Assembly: GCA_013368375.1 (NCBI GenBank)
Contig: JAACJP010000005.1
Location: forward strand, 186,001 to 250,000
Length of the DNA: 64,000 nucleotides
Direction: 5' to 3'
Source of the DNA: Tricholomella constricta
Taxonomy: Eukaryota; Basidiomycota; Agaricomycetes; Agaricales; Lyophyllaceae
Of the stretch, positions 1-12,069 are shown piece after piece. A program made the translations under genes and the position numbers. Position 1 is the first letter of the stretch, and each line of letters begins with the position of its first letter. Below the pieces are notes generated by a model. It was not told where the DNA came from and ran no database searches. It saw only the letters and a list, made by a program, of their open reading frames with translations.

Positions 1-652
1 TCAAATAGTGATTAATGCTTGCATATTGTTCTTAATCATATTGAATGAAAATCTTACTAGTGATTGATCGAATAATGTTAAGGTAAGAAATTACAGCACT
101 TTAGGCTTCAGCATGGATAACAAGAATTAGAACTTTTTTGAAATTACAAGTAGATTTGAATTCAGTGTAGATTGACATATTTTCTGCTGATTTTACTTAT
201 TGACTCTATTCTAAGCTTATGTTATTCTTACACCAGCCTTCATCACACACACCTTAGACACATGTGACAGGTTCCTGATTATCAGAGCTTTCAACACTTG
301 GATTTAAGTTGAATACATATTGGCTGCTTGAAGCAACTAAGCCATGAAACTCTGAATATCACAGCAGCAATAGTTTTATTGTCTCTGCAGTATATGTAAG
401 ATTTTGTGTATGTAGTACAAGTCTTGCTTGTTCCTTTTCAGGTCTACTGCAAGTACTTTATCTATGCATTCATTTGTCTGCTAGCCAATCGCACCCTTCT
501 CTCATCTGTGGCACATCTCATGTCTCACTAATGTCAAATTTAATTTTTAGAGCTGAATTTTTTTAAAAGCTTAAAATTTTCTTAACTGCTAGATAACAAA
601 GAGCAATTTTCAAGTGTTTTGCAGCAGAACTGTCTATGATAATGGTGTAAAA
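1..652. other. AT-rich sequence, no gene seen
   Basis: No open frame with protein-like character, no tRNA fold and no repeat pair was found here. It is AT-rich and leads into decayed retroelement sequence. Confidence 0.5.
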
Positions 653-1991
653 TCAAGAAGATCTGCTTGTTTTACATAATCCCGCAACCTCATTCTGATG
701 CAAAAGACTCGGTGAAGGAAAGACTGAGACGGACGACCGCTCTAAAAAGAGAGGCTCTGAAGGACCGACTATGGGAGAACCCGGAGACTCGGTGCCCATA
801 GCGGCCCCACAACGATGAACAGGGAAAGGCGAAACTGAACTATCGCGGAAGGAGGGAGAAGGACCAGGTATAGGTGAAGAGCGCAACCTCCTGAATGGAC
901 AAGTGTGCACCCTTGCAGCCAACAGGCACAGACCTTTGACCCTGGCCTCGCGTACCGCAAAAAATGGCACGAGGTGGGGGAGCACAAGGAAGAGAAACAG
1001 CGCCAAACCCTTCAACAGATGAGGAGATGACAGGAAGAGGAGGCGGGAGCGGCAAACGCAAGGCACGACAGCTGCTGGTGAAGGACATTGCAATGCCAGT
1101 GCAAGAAAAAGAAAACCCTTCAGCGCGAGATTGAAGCTATGCCAAGGGGATGCCCAACTGCCTAGCCACCACTTCTAGACCATGGGCTAACGAAAGCGAG
1201 TACAGGGAATGCGCCACACAGCAATCGACACAGGGCAGGGTCCCGCGAAGACGGACTTCCTGAAACTGACAAGACAGCCAACGCTCCCGACAACGATCAC
1301 ACTAATGACCCCAAGATGGAAACAACAAAAACAAAAGTTCGGCTCGATTGCAGAAAAAAGGCGACACTTACCGGTGCATGCGCCTCACACCACGCCAAGG
1401 AAGGAGGAACCCACACAGCGGTACGCAAGACCTCTGCCAACATCTCATCCATCAAGAGTGACCCCCAAGGCAATGAGGTCGCCGCCGGACACGATACAGG
1501 ATCACTAGCCGGTTCGAATTTGACCTCAGGAGTAGACGAACGAGGGCGCCAGATCTGTCGAGATGGAACCAGCAGATGAATGATCAAACAGGGGTCAGGA
1601 CGTGGGGAAGGGACAGCGAAAATCTCGGGGACCGTCCCAACACTCCCATGGATAAGTGTGGCGATCCCAGGAAGAGAGGGTGCCAGGGAAACAGGTTGAG
1701 GTATGTCCAGAAACACCACACGCACCCGATCTTTGTCAGAGAAGCACGCCATGTCCTGATCTCGCAAAGTGGGGGCATGGGGACGAAGAGACGCAAAACG
1801 GGGCATAGAAGGCGACATGGAGTTAGAAGAATTAAAGCAGAGGAAAAAAAAAACGGCCAAGTTTTTTTCCTTTTTGATCTCCGAGATCCTCCAAAACACC
1901 CACAAGGACCCACAACCGATCTAGACCTGCACGTGAAACAAACACCATATTCCCTACACTTGAAGGTTTTTCCGCATTGAGGAGGGGGTAA
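653..1991 (+). pseudogene. decayed interior (3' part) of an LTR retrotransposon
   Basis: The plus strand is purine-rich and lysine/arginine-rich in translation, but it is broken by many stops and frameshifts, so no intact protein remains. The block ends in a purine tract (about 1979-1989, GAGGAGGGGG) directly before a TGTCAC sequence, as a polypurine tract precedes a 3' LTR. Long open frames on the minus strand (for example 1297-1905) lack family motifs and are probably a result of base composition. The assignment rests on position and the purine tract, not on a recognised domain. Confidence 0.35.
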
Positions 1992-2329
1992 TGTCACGAC
2001 TGCCCCTAAACCCCACGTATTTCCACGCATGGCTACGATATATATTACAACACCACTTCTTTTCGAATCTCTTACCTTGATATTACCAATTGTTACGACT
2101 AGTTCCCATTCTCTTCTCGTTCTCTCGTATTCTCTTGAACCTACCTTGCTTTACAATCGTATCACTTGAGCTTCATTCGTTCAAACAAGCCTCAGTGAAC
2201 GTCCTTGTTAACGCTCACAACCTCCGAATACCCTTTCGGAGCTCGTCTTCCTTGACAATGTCCAGGCCTGTCCGCCTCGGTGGTTCCGGAATAACTCTGT
2301 AACCAGCGTGCTCACCAGGTCCTAACACA
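1992..2329 (+). repeat. probable 3' LTR of the element to its left
   Basis: It starts TGTCACGACTGCC straight after a purine tract and ends in CA at about 2329. The neighbouring minus-strand reverse transcriptase frame breaks off at that point (residues reading ARGKI). A TG...CA unit that truncates another element's coding frame fits an LTR insertion. The partner 5' LTR lies outside the window, so the duplication of the target site cannot be checked. Confidence 0.4.
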
Positions 2330-3389
2330 TATCTTTCCTCTAGCAATGTCGTCGCGGATGACTTCCTGGTCCAGCAAGGGCATAACATCCTTTATGATGT
2401 TGTTGTTACATTTTCGGGCATCCAGGGGTGTTCTTAGAGAGGCGCCTTTTTTCAGTATACATAGCAGCGGTGCTGCTTGCTTTACTGAACAAGGTTCCCA
2501 CCATTTTGTGTCCGTATACTGGTTGACCTTTGTGTAGAATTCTTCACGAAGTGACATTAGACACCTCAGGGTATGGTACTGGTATTGCTTTTCGTTGTCA
2601 ATGAGAGTTTTTCCATGATTGACCTCTCGCCAGGATGGTAGTTGTTGTTTGGTACCACCCACCATATCTTCGAATTCATCATGCCATTGTTGGCAAAGTC
2701 ACAGATAGTCTTCTTTGGTAAGGCATCTACTGGGTGCCTTACCCTTTTCTTTGGCAGTTCTTGCAACACATATATATACTGCATCTTCTTTGCTAGGTTT
2801 ATTATCGAACCTGAGCTCGTAGTTTTAGGAGAACAAAATTGCTCTTGTCTTTCACTGGCAACTAACATAACAGTCATTTGGCCCATTGTGTATTCACTGG
2901 AAAGTTCATTTCCATTGGTTCCGACACTTCCTCAGGCCCAGCATTTTGGTACACTTTTCCTAGCGTGCCTACATTCCATCCTTTGTGACCTCACATAGAT
3001 GCTATTCCTGTGTTCTATTCTCACAGCAATCTCGGGTTGAACATCCACTCATATTTTGGATGTGAGTTGGGTCGGTCCCAGAACGATTGATTGCTTATGT
3101 CAGAATACGGATCTGATCCTGTATCCCTGTCAGTGTTGTTTGTCTTGAGCACTTCAGTGTCGTACTGACATTCCTTGTGTGGCGTATTAGCCTATTCCTG
3201 TTCTCTCGAAGGCTCTTTTGGTGCCTTCTGCTGTTGTCACTGGGGTTTGTTTGTTTTTGAAGGTGGCTTCTCCTTTTCTTAAGACTTTCTTGAAACTCTT
3301 TATCAGATAACAGAAGTGCCGGATAATCTTCTGTTTAAAGACCTACCCTCATTGTCAGGATCGTTCTCGTCTTCCATTGTGACTTTGAG

Positions 3390-3773
3390 TCATTCCTTAC
3401 ATTTCTCCAATGACCAATGGTGTCTAATGTGGCCATCAGTATCCTCCAACTTGACTTTGATTGCTGGTGTTGTGACTCCATTGACGATAACTTTGTCCTT
3501 GTTCAAGTCCAACATGACTTTATTTGCATGCGTAAACGGTGTGCCTATTATCATGTCGTACCGATTGAAGTTAGCCAGGACCATATAAACCTGGCTCTTA
3601 AATCCTAGTATGGCAGTTTCTACCATATGCCAAAATTTACTGTGGTTCGACTTCCTTTCGTCCTGAGCTGTAGGATTAATGGATCCACCAGCAGGAACAC
3701 TCGAATGTCGACCACCTGGGCAAATACCGGGATAAGTCCAGTAGTGGTACTCCCAGAATCTCATAGTGTCCAT
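3390..3773 (-). pseudogene. retropepsin-like remnant of the decayed gypsy element
   Basis: The translation contains the flap and strand pattern typical of the second half of retroviral-type aspartic proteases in fungal gypsy elements (MVLANFNRYDMIIGTPF, then a hydrophobic VIVNG). The catalytic Asp-Thr/Ser-Gly loop is not intact. It lies between the Gag remnant and the RT remnant, as expected. Confidence 0.45.
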
Positions 3774-4321
3774 GCTTCATGACCACCTACAGTAGTGTAG
3801 ATGACAAGGCACTCTTTGTCTTTTATTGATACTGCGGGATGAGCAATTTTGTCTTTGCCCATCCGAACTTTCACTTTACAAGGTTGAGGCTTTTCATTGT
3901 CTTCTTCCAATGCAATGACTTCTGCCATCATGAACATACGCTCGGTCTCATTGTCCTGAGCATAATAATCACTGTTGTAGACCTCCATGTCTACGAACTC
4001 ATCATCATTGTCTGCTTCGTCCACCTCTGGTTCAGGGCATACACTCTCCTGTTTGTCCTGGCCCTCAGGAGATGTCCCTTCATTGTCTGCCTTGCTAGCT
4101 GTGTCAGGTACTGCTGTATGAGCGGCCCTGATAAATGCTTGCAGTTTCTTAGGCTTCTTGCAATCCCTCGAGAAGTGACCTAGTCCTCTACAATTGTAAC
4201 ACGCTTTGCTGAGTGGGTGATTGTGGTGGTTCTTGTGGTGATCATGGCGTGGATGATCTCCTGTTTTCATAGCCGGTTTATATCTGGCTTGTCGCCTTCT
4301 GGATTCTCGATGTGGGACCAT
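3761..4321 (-). pseudogene. Gag fragment with CCHC zinc knuckle
   Basis: This open stretch of 186 codons contains the nucleic-acid-binding knuckle CYNCRGLGHFSRDC (C-x2-C-x4-H-x4-C) at about residues 41-54, preceded by a basic histidine-rich segment and followed by an acidic region. Such knuckles package retrotransposon RNA. It belongs to the decayed gypsy element on the minus strand; the frame upstream is interrupted, so it is a remnant. Confidence 0.65.
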
Positions 4322-4807
4322 TGTTCTTCACGTCCTTGGTGTTTCTGGAACACTGGTTTATTGTATGGCTTATCATTGGTTCTGCCATACTGTTGTTGAA
4401 ACTTGTCAAAGTTATTTTGTGGAGTGTTTTCTCACCCCCCATCTGGTCTTCTCAGTTGACTTAGTGGAGTCCTATGAGCGGAGTTGTTCTGCTCAAAGAA
4501 ATCAGCAGTCTTCTGATTGTCCATTCTCGCTGCCATATTCATGGCATGATCAACAAGGTCATCATAGAAACCTTGCATGCTTTTGCTCACCGAGTAAGTA
4601 ACAGCATTAAAGTCATTACGGGTGCCTGCATGGTTGAAGGCAGTATGAATTGGTTGTACAGCCCTAGTATAATATCCTCAAATGTCCAGTGCTGTTTGTT
4701 GTGATCCACATGGATAACATGGCGGTTATATCACTTTCGAGCTTCGCCTTTCAAGAAACTTGAACATTATCAGAATGTGCTCTTGGTCGTGCTTTGCTCC
4801 TCCAAAC

Positions 4808-5311
4808 TGTCAGGGGAACTCCTATTCGTGCCCTCCAATGCTCACCGACTGTTCCCTGACTTGTGCAATTGCCCCCGACTGACCGATCACGATCTCGACC
4901 CTGACCCAACCCAAGCATCAGTGTACATCTCTACATACTTTCTGTTGTTTTCTTGTTCCTCCTGCGTGCGCCCGATGCTGATCCCGACGACCCAACATCC
5001 TGATGTCAGCTATCCCACCTTGTGCCCATACCCTGAGCCACAAGGATCAGACAGCATTGGGAACGTGTCCATACACGCGCCGCAGACCACTTATTATTAT
5101 TACACATACAGTACACTATGGAGAGCCGGCCCTCACATACTACACTCATATATAGTCGGCCCCCTGGCATCTGGGAATCCTTTACACTATTCTCTTTGGA
5201 TTCCCCTTTGCCAGGTAAGCCTTACTTACCTTCATTTACTGTACATTCAATATAACTTCAGATTCTCCTTTGCCAGTGCGACTTAGCTCTGCTTGTAGGG
5301 TCGCCCTAACG
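4808..5311 (+). repeat. solo LTR of the chromovirus family, divergent copy
   Basis: It begins TGTCAGGGGAACTCC and ends GTCGCCCTAAC(G), matching the termini and much of the interior of the LTRs at 13207 and 19077. The 5-bp target duplication CAAAC (4803-4807 and 5312-5316) is exact, and no internal region remains, so this is a solo LTR left by LTR-LTR recombination. It is inserted in the Gag remnant of the old gypsy element. Many differences from the young LTRs indicate an older insertion. Confidence 0.9.
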
Positions 5312-6560
5312 CAAACTGGCCCACAGCCAGCATAACTACTAGGCTCAACAACCATTTCTCTAAGTCACCAAGCTTTGAGCTGCTGCTGTAAGTGCCTACA
5401 GACTTTGAATCTGCATGGCGAGACTTCATCCCATCAGGTAGCGACCCGATTGTTCCAGTCCTTCACTAATGGAGTACAAGTGTCGTTAGGTATCTGAATA
5501 GCTAGCACACTTTTGTTGCTAGCTGCCTATGTGTTTGTATTCTTATGCTCAGTGGGTGGGTCTAATGTCGACTCACTAGCAGGCACCCATTCGAGGCCCT
5601 GCGGTTGCGCAAGGTGCTCTTCACAACGAGTCACATTCTTGTGTTTTGCTGCAGCCATCCGACAACGATAATTGTTGTCTGATTCTCCTAACTGGTGCAC
5701 TTGATGAAGCGCCGATACTGCATTGCCGCCTCATCGAGGGGCTGGTTCGAGCCTGACATGACTGCTTGAGGGGTGCACAAGTCCCATCGAGCCTTCCCGT
5801 TGTCGAGTGGGGCACTCCGAATCATAGGTGTTCCAGTGATTGAGCTGACCGCTGAGTTAGAAGTTCCCTTAGGGTACTTCTTCCTGTATTCTGTCACTAC
5901 TACTGACAGAGCTTCAAGGTATCGGTCTGCATACTCTTGTGCAACCATTGCTTCAGCATTGTCTGTGGTTGATCGTAGAATGAGCTATTCTGCTCGTTCC
6001 TCCAGTTGCATTCATCAATGTTCACTACAAACATCGGTGGTTATCTAGAATTGCCTCACATGTAGGGCAAGTAAGTCGTTGTCGCTGGCTTTGTCTTCAT
6101 CCTTGTTGAGGTCGCACAGGTCATCTTGGTCCAATTCTACCTTGATTACGTTCAGGGAGCTAGTCCCAAACGTCCTAGTTGATAGTCAACTATCTGGCCA
6201 CATAGTGGTTGCAGTTTCTTGATACACTCCAGGTCGTAGTGACCTGGCAAATTTGTCGGCCAAATTTCCAGGCATGCTAACACATGTATTCTGTTGGATC
6301 CTCTTAGGTCAAGTCCTAAGATGTTCTGAGCTGGTGGACTTTGTTTCCCAGCTACTAATCCTGCTTCCACTGGTTGCAGTGGAAGCTGTGATGAAGGATG
6401 CGCATGATGTGCATCCTTGTGGTCCAATTCGGTTTATTCTGGGTGTGGAAGTTGGTGTCATCGGGTCTCGGCAGTTGATGGGTTCTTTGATGTGGAATGT
6501 CGAATAAGGTTTTTTGAGTTCGAGTGTGCGTGGGTACGCAGCAATTTCAAGCAAGGTAGC

Positions 6561-8249
6561 TTAGAAAAATGTAATGTAGTTACAGTTTGGACGACTTTGC
6601 AATTCACACTAAATGTAAGCTTGGCAAGTCTGTTGATTGCTACGTATAGGTAAATATTACAAGGTCTGATATTATACTTATATAATGTAGTCGATTAAAT
6701 AGGTAAAACCAGAGGGTGTTGCCAAACAATAATGTAATCGACCAGATTAGATGGCGATTAAATGTAAGTATCCTTACATAGTGATAGTGTTGTGAATATA
6801 GATAGATTAAAAGACACAACAGAGAGCTAAAACTGGGATTATAGATGCATATTGTGGAGGGAATATGTTTTTCAGTAAGATCAAATTAGATTTCCTCTGA
6901 TGCAACGTGTTTTTGGGTGTGTTATGTAAGCAGATGACTGTGTTTTGGAGGATCAGTATTTGCAGATATTTTTAAAATCAAATAGATTACCTACTCCTTA
7001 ATTCTTCGGCAGATGTCATTGAAATTTGAAGGAGCAGATTTTGGATTGAGAACATTCAAACTTTTCTCTCTGCTAATTTCAGATGCATCAGAACGCAACA
7101 CATTTATCATGACATTTATCTCCAATTTGAGCTTTGATTAATCCAAACCCTCTGTATGGGTCCAAAATGAAGATCGACATGCATCTTTCGTTCGATAATG
7201 GCATATCTGCATCTTCAAGCAGATTTTCCTCTTCACCTGGAGGTCTTGTGGTGATAACAATAAGGATAAATAAAGAGAATTTTGCAGGCATTGCAGCTCT
7301 CCATAGTGATGCGCACCCCCATCGTCTATCTTATAATGACCGGCAAGGGGGTGGGGATCTAGAACTTTTGTACCAGACGTCTACTTGAGGGTGGTACCTT
7401 CCTATCGTGTATATAAATATATATTATATAATCATACTGCCCTTGTCTGCACCTCGCCTTCATTGCAGCCTGCGGGTATGACACTCTGCAGGCCTTAAAT
7501 ATCCACTCTGTGTTGTTTACTAAGTTTACTATTATCACTTTTACCTGGCTACAGTTGTTCTTAGATGTAGAAGAATAGATGCTTTGATGCATGTACCTTG
7601 TCCTCCTCTCCACTATCTTGATATGCTTCTCCAATGTCCATGATAATAGTGATATGTTAGTGGTAAGACAAAAAAGATATGCAAGCAGGGTGTCCCAGGG
7701 CAGATAATGGTGATGTCATCGCTGGTGTTGAAAAATAAATAAAAAAAATGCATTGACCTGGAATCAAACTCAGGACATCATCAACTTCTTGATACGGGCA
7801 ATATACTGCTGCACTACATCACTGTGAAGCACTGAAAATAGGTGAATGTCAGTCTAAACCCATGCCAACAAGCCCTGTTCACAATACTAGTGTACTTTTG
7901 TGTCCCTTAGTCAAATCTGCATTGATTTACACCATTCATTTTACAAGGTCAAAAAGTTTTATTAAGAAACCAAGGGGGGGTACCTACCCCCACCCCCAGG
8001 TCCAGGAATTTCCGGCCCGCTGCCCCCTTGATGACCGGTCACTGACACAACACTGATCGGGAATGCGAATGGGATTGGGTCAGGACTGATTATGTATAGC
8101 TGTAGGCTCGACACAGCTGTTGCGGTTTCAGCATCAATTGACTACCGTAACGGCTGGCAGGGAATAACTGTAATTTAGTAGAGACCATTTTCAATGTCCA
8201 ACATTTTCTAAATTAGGCAGGTGGCCTAATGAACACGGTGGACGCGCCT
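6561..8249. other. AT-rich relic DNA, no gene seen
   Basis: No supported coding frame was found. It contains a tRNA-like relic at 7749-7832 and a G-run/C-run inverted repeat near 7972-8007 able to form a hairpin. The rest looks like decayed repeat or intergenic DNA. Confidence 0.4.
7749..7832 (-). repeat. tRNA-like sequence (tRNA pseudogene or SINE head)
   Basis: On the minus strand there is a T-arm-like segment (CCTGAGTTTGATTCCAGG, four of five stem pairs, B-box-like GTTTGATTCC) and an upstream A-box-like stretch, followed by a run of eight T, a Pol III-type terminator. The acceptor stem pairs poorly and I cannot assign an anticodon, so it is not a functional tRNA call. Confidence 0.3.
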
Positions 8250-8254
8250 CTTAC

Positions 8255-8746
8255 TGTTAGGGCGACCTCTGAGCAGAGCTTAGTCGTACTGGCAGAGGGA
8301 AATCCAATGTTATATTATGTACGATAGAGAGAGCGTAAGTATGGCCTACCTGGCAGAGGGGAATCCAATGAGAATAGAGTAAAGGATTCCCCCATGTCAG
8401 GAGGACGACTATATGCGAGTATGGTACGTGAGGGCTAGTCCTCTGGGGTGTATGGTACGCAAATGGTATCGGATGGTCAGTGGTGCCTGTATGTACACGT
8501 TCCCGATGCTGTCCGATCCTCGTGGCTCAGAGTGCAGGCACGAGGTCGGGCGGCCGACGTCGGGACGTCGGGAGTCGGGATTGGGCGTGTGCTGGAAGGT
8601 GGAAGTAGCGACAGGAAGATATAAGTATGTACACCGACGCTTGGGGCAGAGCGTCGGGGTCGGGATCGCGATCAGTCAGGAGCGGTCGCATGAGTCGGGG
8701 AACGGTCGGTGAGCGTCGGAGGGTGCGAACGGGTGTTCCCCTAACA
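8255..8746 (-). repeat. solo LTR of the chromovirus family
   Basis: On the plus strand it starts TGTTAGGGCGACCTC and ends TTCCCCTAACA, the reverse complement of the family LTR. The 5-bp duplication CTTAC flanks it exactly (8250-8254, 8747-8751). It keeps the 12-nt AGAATAGAGTAA complement of the family's self-priming sequence. Its upstream end differs from the young LTRs (no CACGTG boxes) and resembles the solo LTR at 30990. Confidence 0.92.
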
Positions 8747-9537
8747 CTTACCTCTGTGGCCAGCAAGAAGCGTCGACAAGACGAGAATACGCCCATTACC
8801 TCCCAGAGTCTGCAATGCTTTCGTTTTATCGACTCATCCACTGCGAAAAAGCTACAGCTCTCTGCAAAAAAAGCATGGCCGCTCACCTCACAGGACATCC
8901 AGAACTACGAGTCAAGGTGTGCCGAAGAATGCGAGCGAAATGACGCCGTGCAAAATTGACTCACTGCTGCCTCTGCCCAGTTGAAAGCTGATAGCAAAGT
9001 CGCTCACGCAACAGAGTGCACCACTTCCTCTGTGACCTCAAAGGTCATTTGGAAGAATACTATTAGTAGCCTTAGCTGCAAGGTCAATGAGATCGACTTC
9101 CTCAGGCTTGTACTGGTGTATTTTAAATTTAGCAGGTGGCATGGGGTGTACAAGGAAGATGTCTTATTTGTACCTTCTGTAGAGAACAGTGTCTCAGTAC
9201 AATTCCCAGTAAAGTATGGAGGTGCTGTATCTATGAAGGGATAGTACACGCTACTGCTAATGTCGACGCGTCTGAAGGCGATGAGCACGCACACGTGTGG
9301 AGCGGGCATCACATGATGCAGAAATTCCCTTTTATAGATAATGTTGGGGTTTGAAATCTCCTCTGTACTCGCATTCCCTACCAGTCGTTTTGATGGTAAT
9401 TACCCCCTCACCCAATCCAGAAACGGACTTCAAAAATTTCTGATCCTACATTGAGTCCCGCTCCCCTGATACAACACTGTGGATTACCGGTTCGGCACCA
9501 CCATCATCAAAAAAAACGGAAAAGTAGATAAATCACT
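8747..9537. other. coding-like relic next to the solo LTR
   Basis: Directly right of the LTR the plus strand is open to 8959 and reads a soluble, charged polypeptide (SKKRRQDENTPITSQ...). It could be the tail of a gene cut by the LTR, but no matching first part is recognisable to the left of 8250. From 8960 to 9537 the frames are short and I see no domain. Confidence 0.25.
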
Positions 9538-10122
9538 ATGTACAGGGAGAAGAGCAGTGCAGGAGAACCGGCTGCTGCGCCCATTGAGATTTCACCCAAC
9601 CTGGGGCCTGCAGATGATCTGGGCCCAACGCATGGGCAGCCGATGAACGAGTCGGCGGAACCACGACATTCAGACTCAAATGTTGGCGCCGCATTGGGTG
9701 GGCTGCTACTCCCTCCGTTGAAAAGACCCGTAGAAACGGCGCACACAACATGGAGCAGACCCGTGCCGCCGTGCGCTGTGGGGCGAACACTGCTGCCTGT
9801 AGCACGCTCGACACAAAAGTCAGCTGAGACTGCGAACCCTGACCCGATCAGTGAGCGCAGTACGAGATGGCTCTTTGTTGAACCAGCGAGCACCCCTCAC
9901 TCAACACAAGAAACGATTGAGGACACGCAGCGGGAGTCAGATGGCGGAGGGGGTAGCAGGATGGTGGGTAATGAAATTTTCGCCCCCTGTCGCCTTGCGA
10001 GAGAACACTCACCCCGCACACCACACACAGCAACCCACACACATCTCACCATGTCTAACGTGTCTACACCCGCCAACACGGCCACAGAGAACGTCACGAC
10101 AATGCAACGGGCGCCGCGATGA
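9538..10122 (+). other. open frame upstream of LINE ORF1, no recognised domain
   Basis: An open plus-strand frame of about 195 codons, rich in Pro, Ser and Thr, lies immediately before the ORF1-like frame that begins at 10119. It may be a LINE 5' region or part of an older reading frame. I recognise nothing in it. Confidence 0.25.
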
Positions 10123-11556
10123 CGCAGGCAGCAGATGGTGCAGGAACGGTAGGACTGCCGCAAATGCCGGCAATCAGCGCTGACCGAGAAACCCCACAGA
10201 CCCCTGTACCGGCTGCCTTCGGTGCAAAGGCACCTACTAGCGAGGTCATTCGGCACCTCACCTTCGGGAGAAGCAAGGCTGGAGGTGAGCAGCAGGCTGC
10301 TACCTCGCCCGCCACCCCCAAGGCCCCGCCTGTGGAGTTCCACTTCGGGACGGCCAGGCAGCCCACAACCAACCCGGCGGACGCGACTGCAGGAGTGGTG
10401 CTGGGGCACGGAGAAACATCCTCGGCAGAGCAACAGTCGACGGAGGCAGCATGGGAGGTACAACGGGGCGAGGCTCGGCGGGACGCCACCCAGCATCTGC
10501 AGACCCACAGCCAAGTCACCCACCCTGCTCCTGCAGCGATGGATAGCCCGACAACAGTGCCGGGCACACCCCGCCTGACAAGGTCCGCCACCATGCCGGT
10601 CATCGGCACTGACACCTCCCCCACCAACACGGCTGCGCCAGTCCATCGCGAAGAAAAACAAGGAACCCCTGCCCAGTGGGCAAACAGCTGTCATGGCGAA
10701 GCTTGCCGCTGCACTCCAGCTCATCCTACCCCCCTCTGCGAAGGAGACTGCCCCGAACGGGCTGATCAGGACGAATGCGAACATTGCCGCCATCGCAAAC
10801 CACATTGCCAACCTCCGCACAAGTGTCGCTGAGGCCAAGGCCTCCCAAACAAATGACACCCCCCGGCTGACGCTGGACGTCTCCACTGCCCAGGCAGAAC
10901 AGGACCAGCAATCGGTGGCCCTATCCACCCTCGAGGACTGCATGTCCAACCTGGACTCAGCAGTCAACAACGTGGAGGGGGAGGTGCGAGACTTGTGCGA
11001 CCTCGACATCATCAACTATGACCACACCGCGGGTGGCGAGCTGCACAACACCGTTGCCCTCAACCACCTGAGCATCCTTCGGGGTGAGGTACAAGCTGAC
11101 CTGGCCGCCATCCGAGCAGAACTCAGTGCAGCACAGGAGTACAGCCAGAGCCTCATGAGTGCTTGCCGACAGGAGTTCCACAACATCGGAGGCATCAACA
11201 CCTCCCTGCAGGGGACGCTCTCGCAAGTTCAGCAACACGTGAGCCCGATGATGGGAAGGATGACAGGTGCTGAGGAACGTGCAGAACGAGCGGAGAAGAG
11301 GTGCGCGGAGGTGGAACGGAAGAATGCGGCACTGGAGAAGGACTTACTAGATGTGAGAGCAAACGTCACAAAGCTTGGAAAGGACTTCGTGAACTCAGCG
11401 CTCATGACATGGGGCGCCCCCACCTCCGTTGCCCCACCCACCCTGTTTGGCAGCCCGACAGGTGGGTTCAGTGGCCTGGCCACTCCTGGCGCGGTGTCAC
11501 GGCCAAAAACAGTTTCCACTGAATCCAGCATGAAAAACCCCACACTGCGACAATAG
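10119..11556 (+). pseudogene. LINE ORF1-like protein, coiled coil, one frameshift
   Basis: The frame starts at ATG 10119 with a Pro/Thr-rich segment, shifts by one base near 10618-10630 at a C-rich run, and continues to a stop at 11556. The second part (residues reading ANIAAIANHIANL... then AEERAERAEKRCAEVERKNAALEKDLLDV) is a long heptad-rich coiled coil, as in ORF1 proteins of fungal LINEs that trimerise and bind RNA. It ends in a PPTLFGSPTGG motif similar to MFGGP at the start of the ORF1 fragment at 21224, which suggests a related LINE copy. No ORF2 follows directly. The assignment is from overall character and that short similarity. Confidence 0.45.
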
Positions 11557-12069
11557 CGCCTCTGGAAAAGAAATGCACAATAGGGACTAGAAACCGCTAC
11601 ACAGATAAGATCGATCTTATCTTATCGAATTCACAGATAAGGCTTTTATCGCGTGCTTGTAAATTTCGAAGAGATGAAATGAGAGTCGAGAACGGTTTGG
11701 CGAGGGAAAGTCCATCCGCGGGAGGCGAGGTCAGCCGGGCGCGCGTGAATTCGACAGGTGCGCAAGGGAAATAATTCGGCGCTGCGGGGACTTCCCCTGT
11801 ACAAAAGCAGTACTCAAAATAAAGGTGGTCTGTAAGCGAGTGAAATACCGACTACCCGCCGAGAGCATGGCTCCACGTCGTGATGAGCGAGCTACCCAAA
11901 AGACATGCGAAGGGAAAAGGTGAGTGAGTTGTAATGGAGAGAGAGGCGGTGCATAGTGGCGGAGGAATGTAATGACTGGGGCAACTCGTTCGGAGAGAGA
12001 GAGGCGGCGCGTGATGACTGGGGCGACTCGTTCGCATGTAATTGCAGCTGGAATGAGAAAGTCGAGATG
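11557..12069. other. non-coding flank of the tyrosine recombinase gene
   Basis: It holds a perfect 18-nt palindrome made of GATA sites (11604-11621) and further GATAAG copies, then two imperfect tandem copies (about 11938-12038) of a 45-50-nt unit containing GACTGGGGCRACTCGTTCG. No gene was seen. Confidence 0.4.

Larger units (their letters stand above)
2330..6560 (-). mobile_element. old, decayed Ty3/gypsy element (gag, protease, start of RT)
   Basis: Read on the minus strand, the order is gag (about 6500 down to 3761), retropepsin-like stretch (3773-3390), then the beginning of reverse transcriptase (about 2665-2330) with the recognisable run LRTPLDARKCNNNIIKDV. The RT is cut off at 2330 by the LTR to the left. 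Gag is split by a solo LTR at 4808-5311: the frame reading ...GGAKHDQEHIL continues on both sides of it. Many stops and frameshifts show that the copy is dead. It is not the same family as the two complete gypsy elements further right. Confidence 0.6.

Noticed and set aside
1297..1905. 202-codon open frame on the minus strand in the left relic
   Set aside because: No family motif. The opposite strand is purine-rich, which keeps this strand free of stops.
9897..11015. 372-codon minus-strand frame opposite the LINE ORF1
   Set aside because: Cys/Ser/Arg-rich shadow; the plus strand gives a clear coiled coil.
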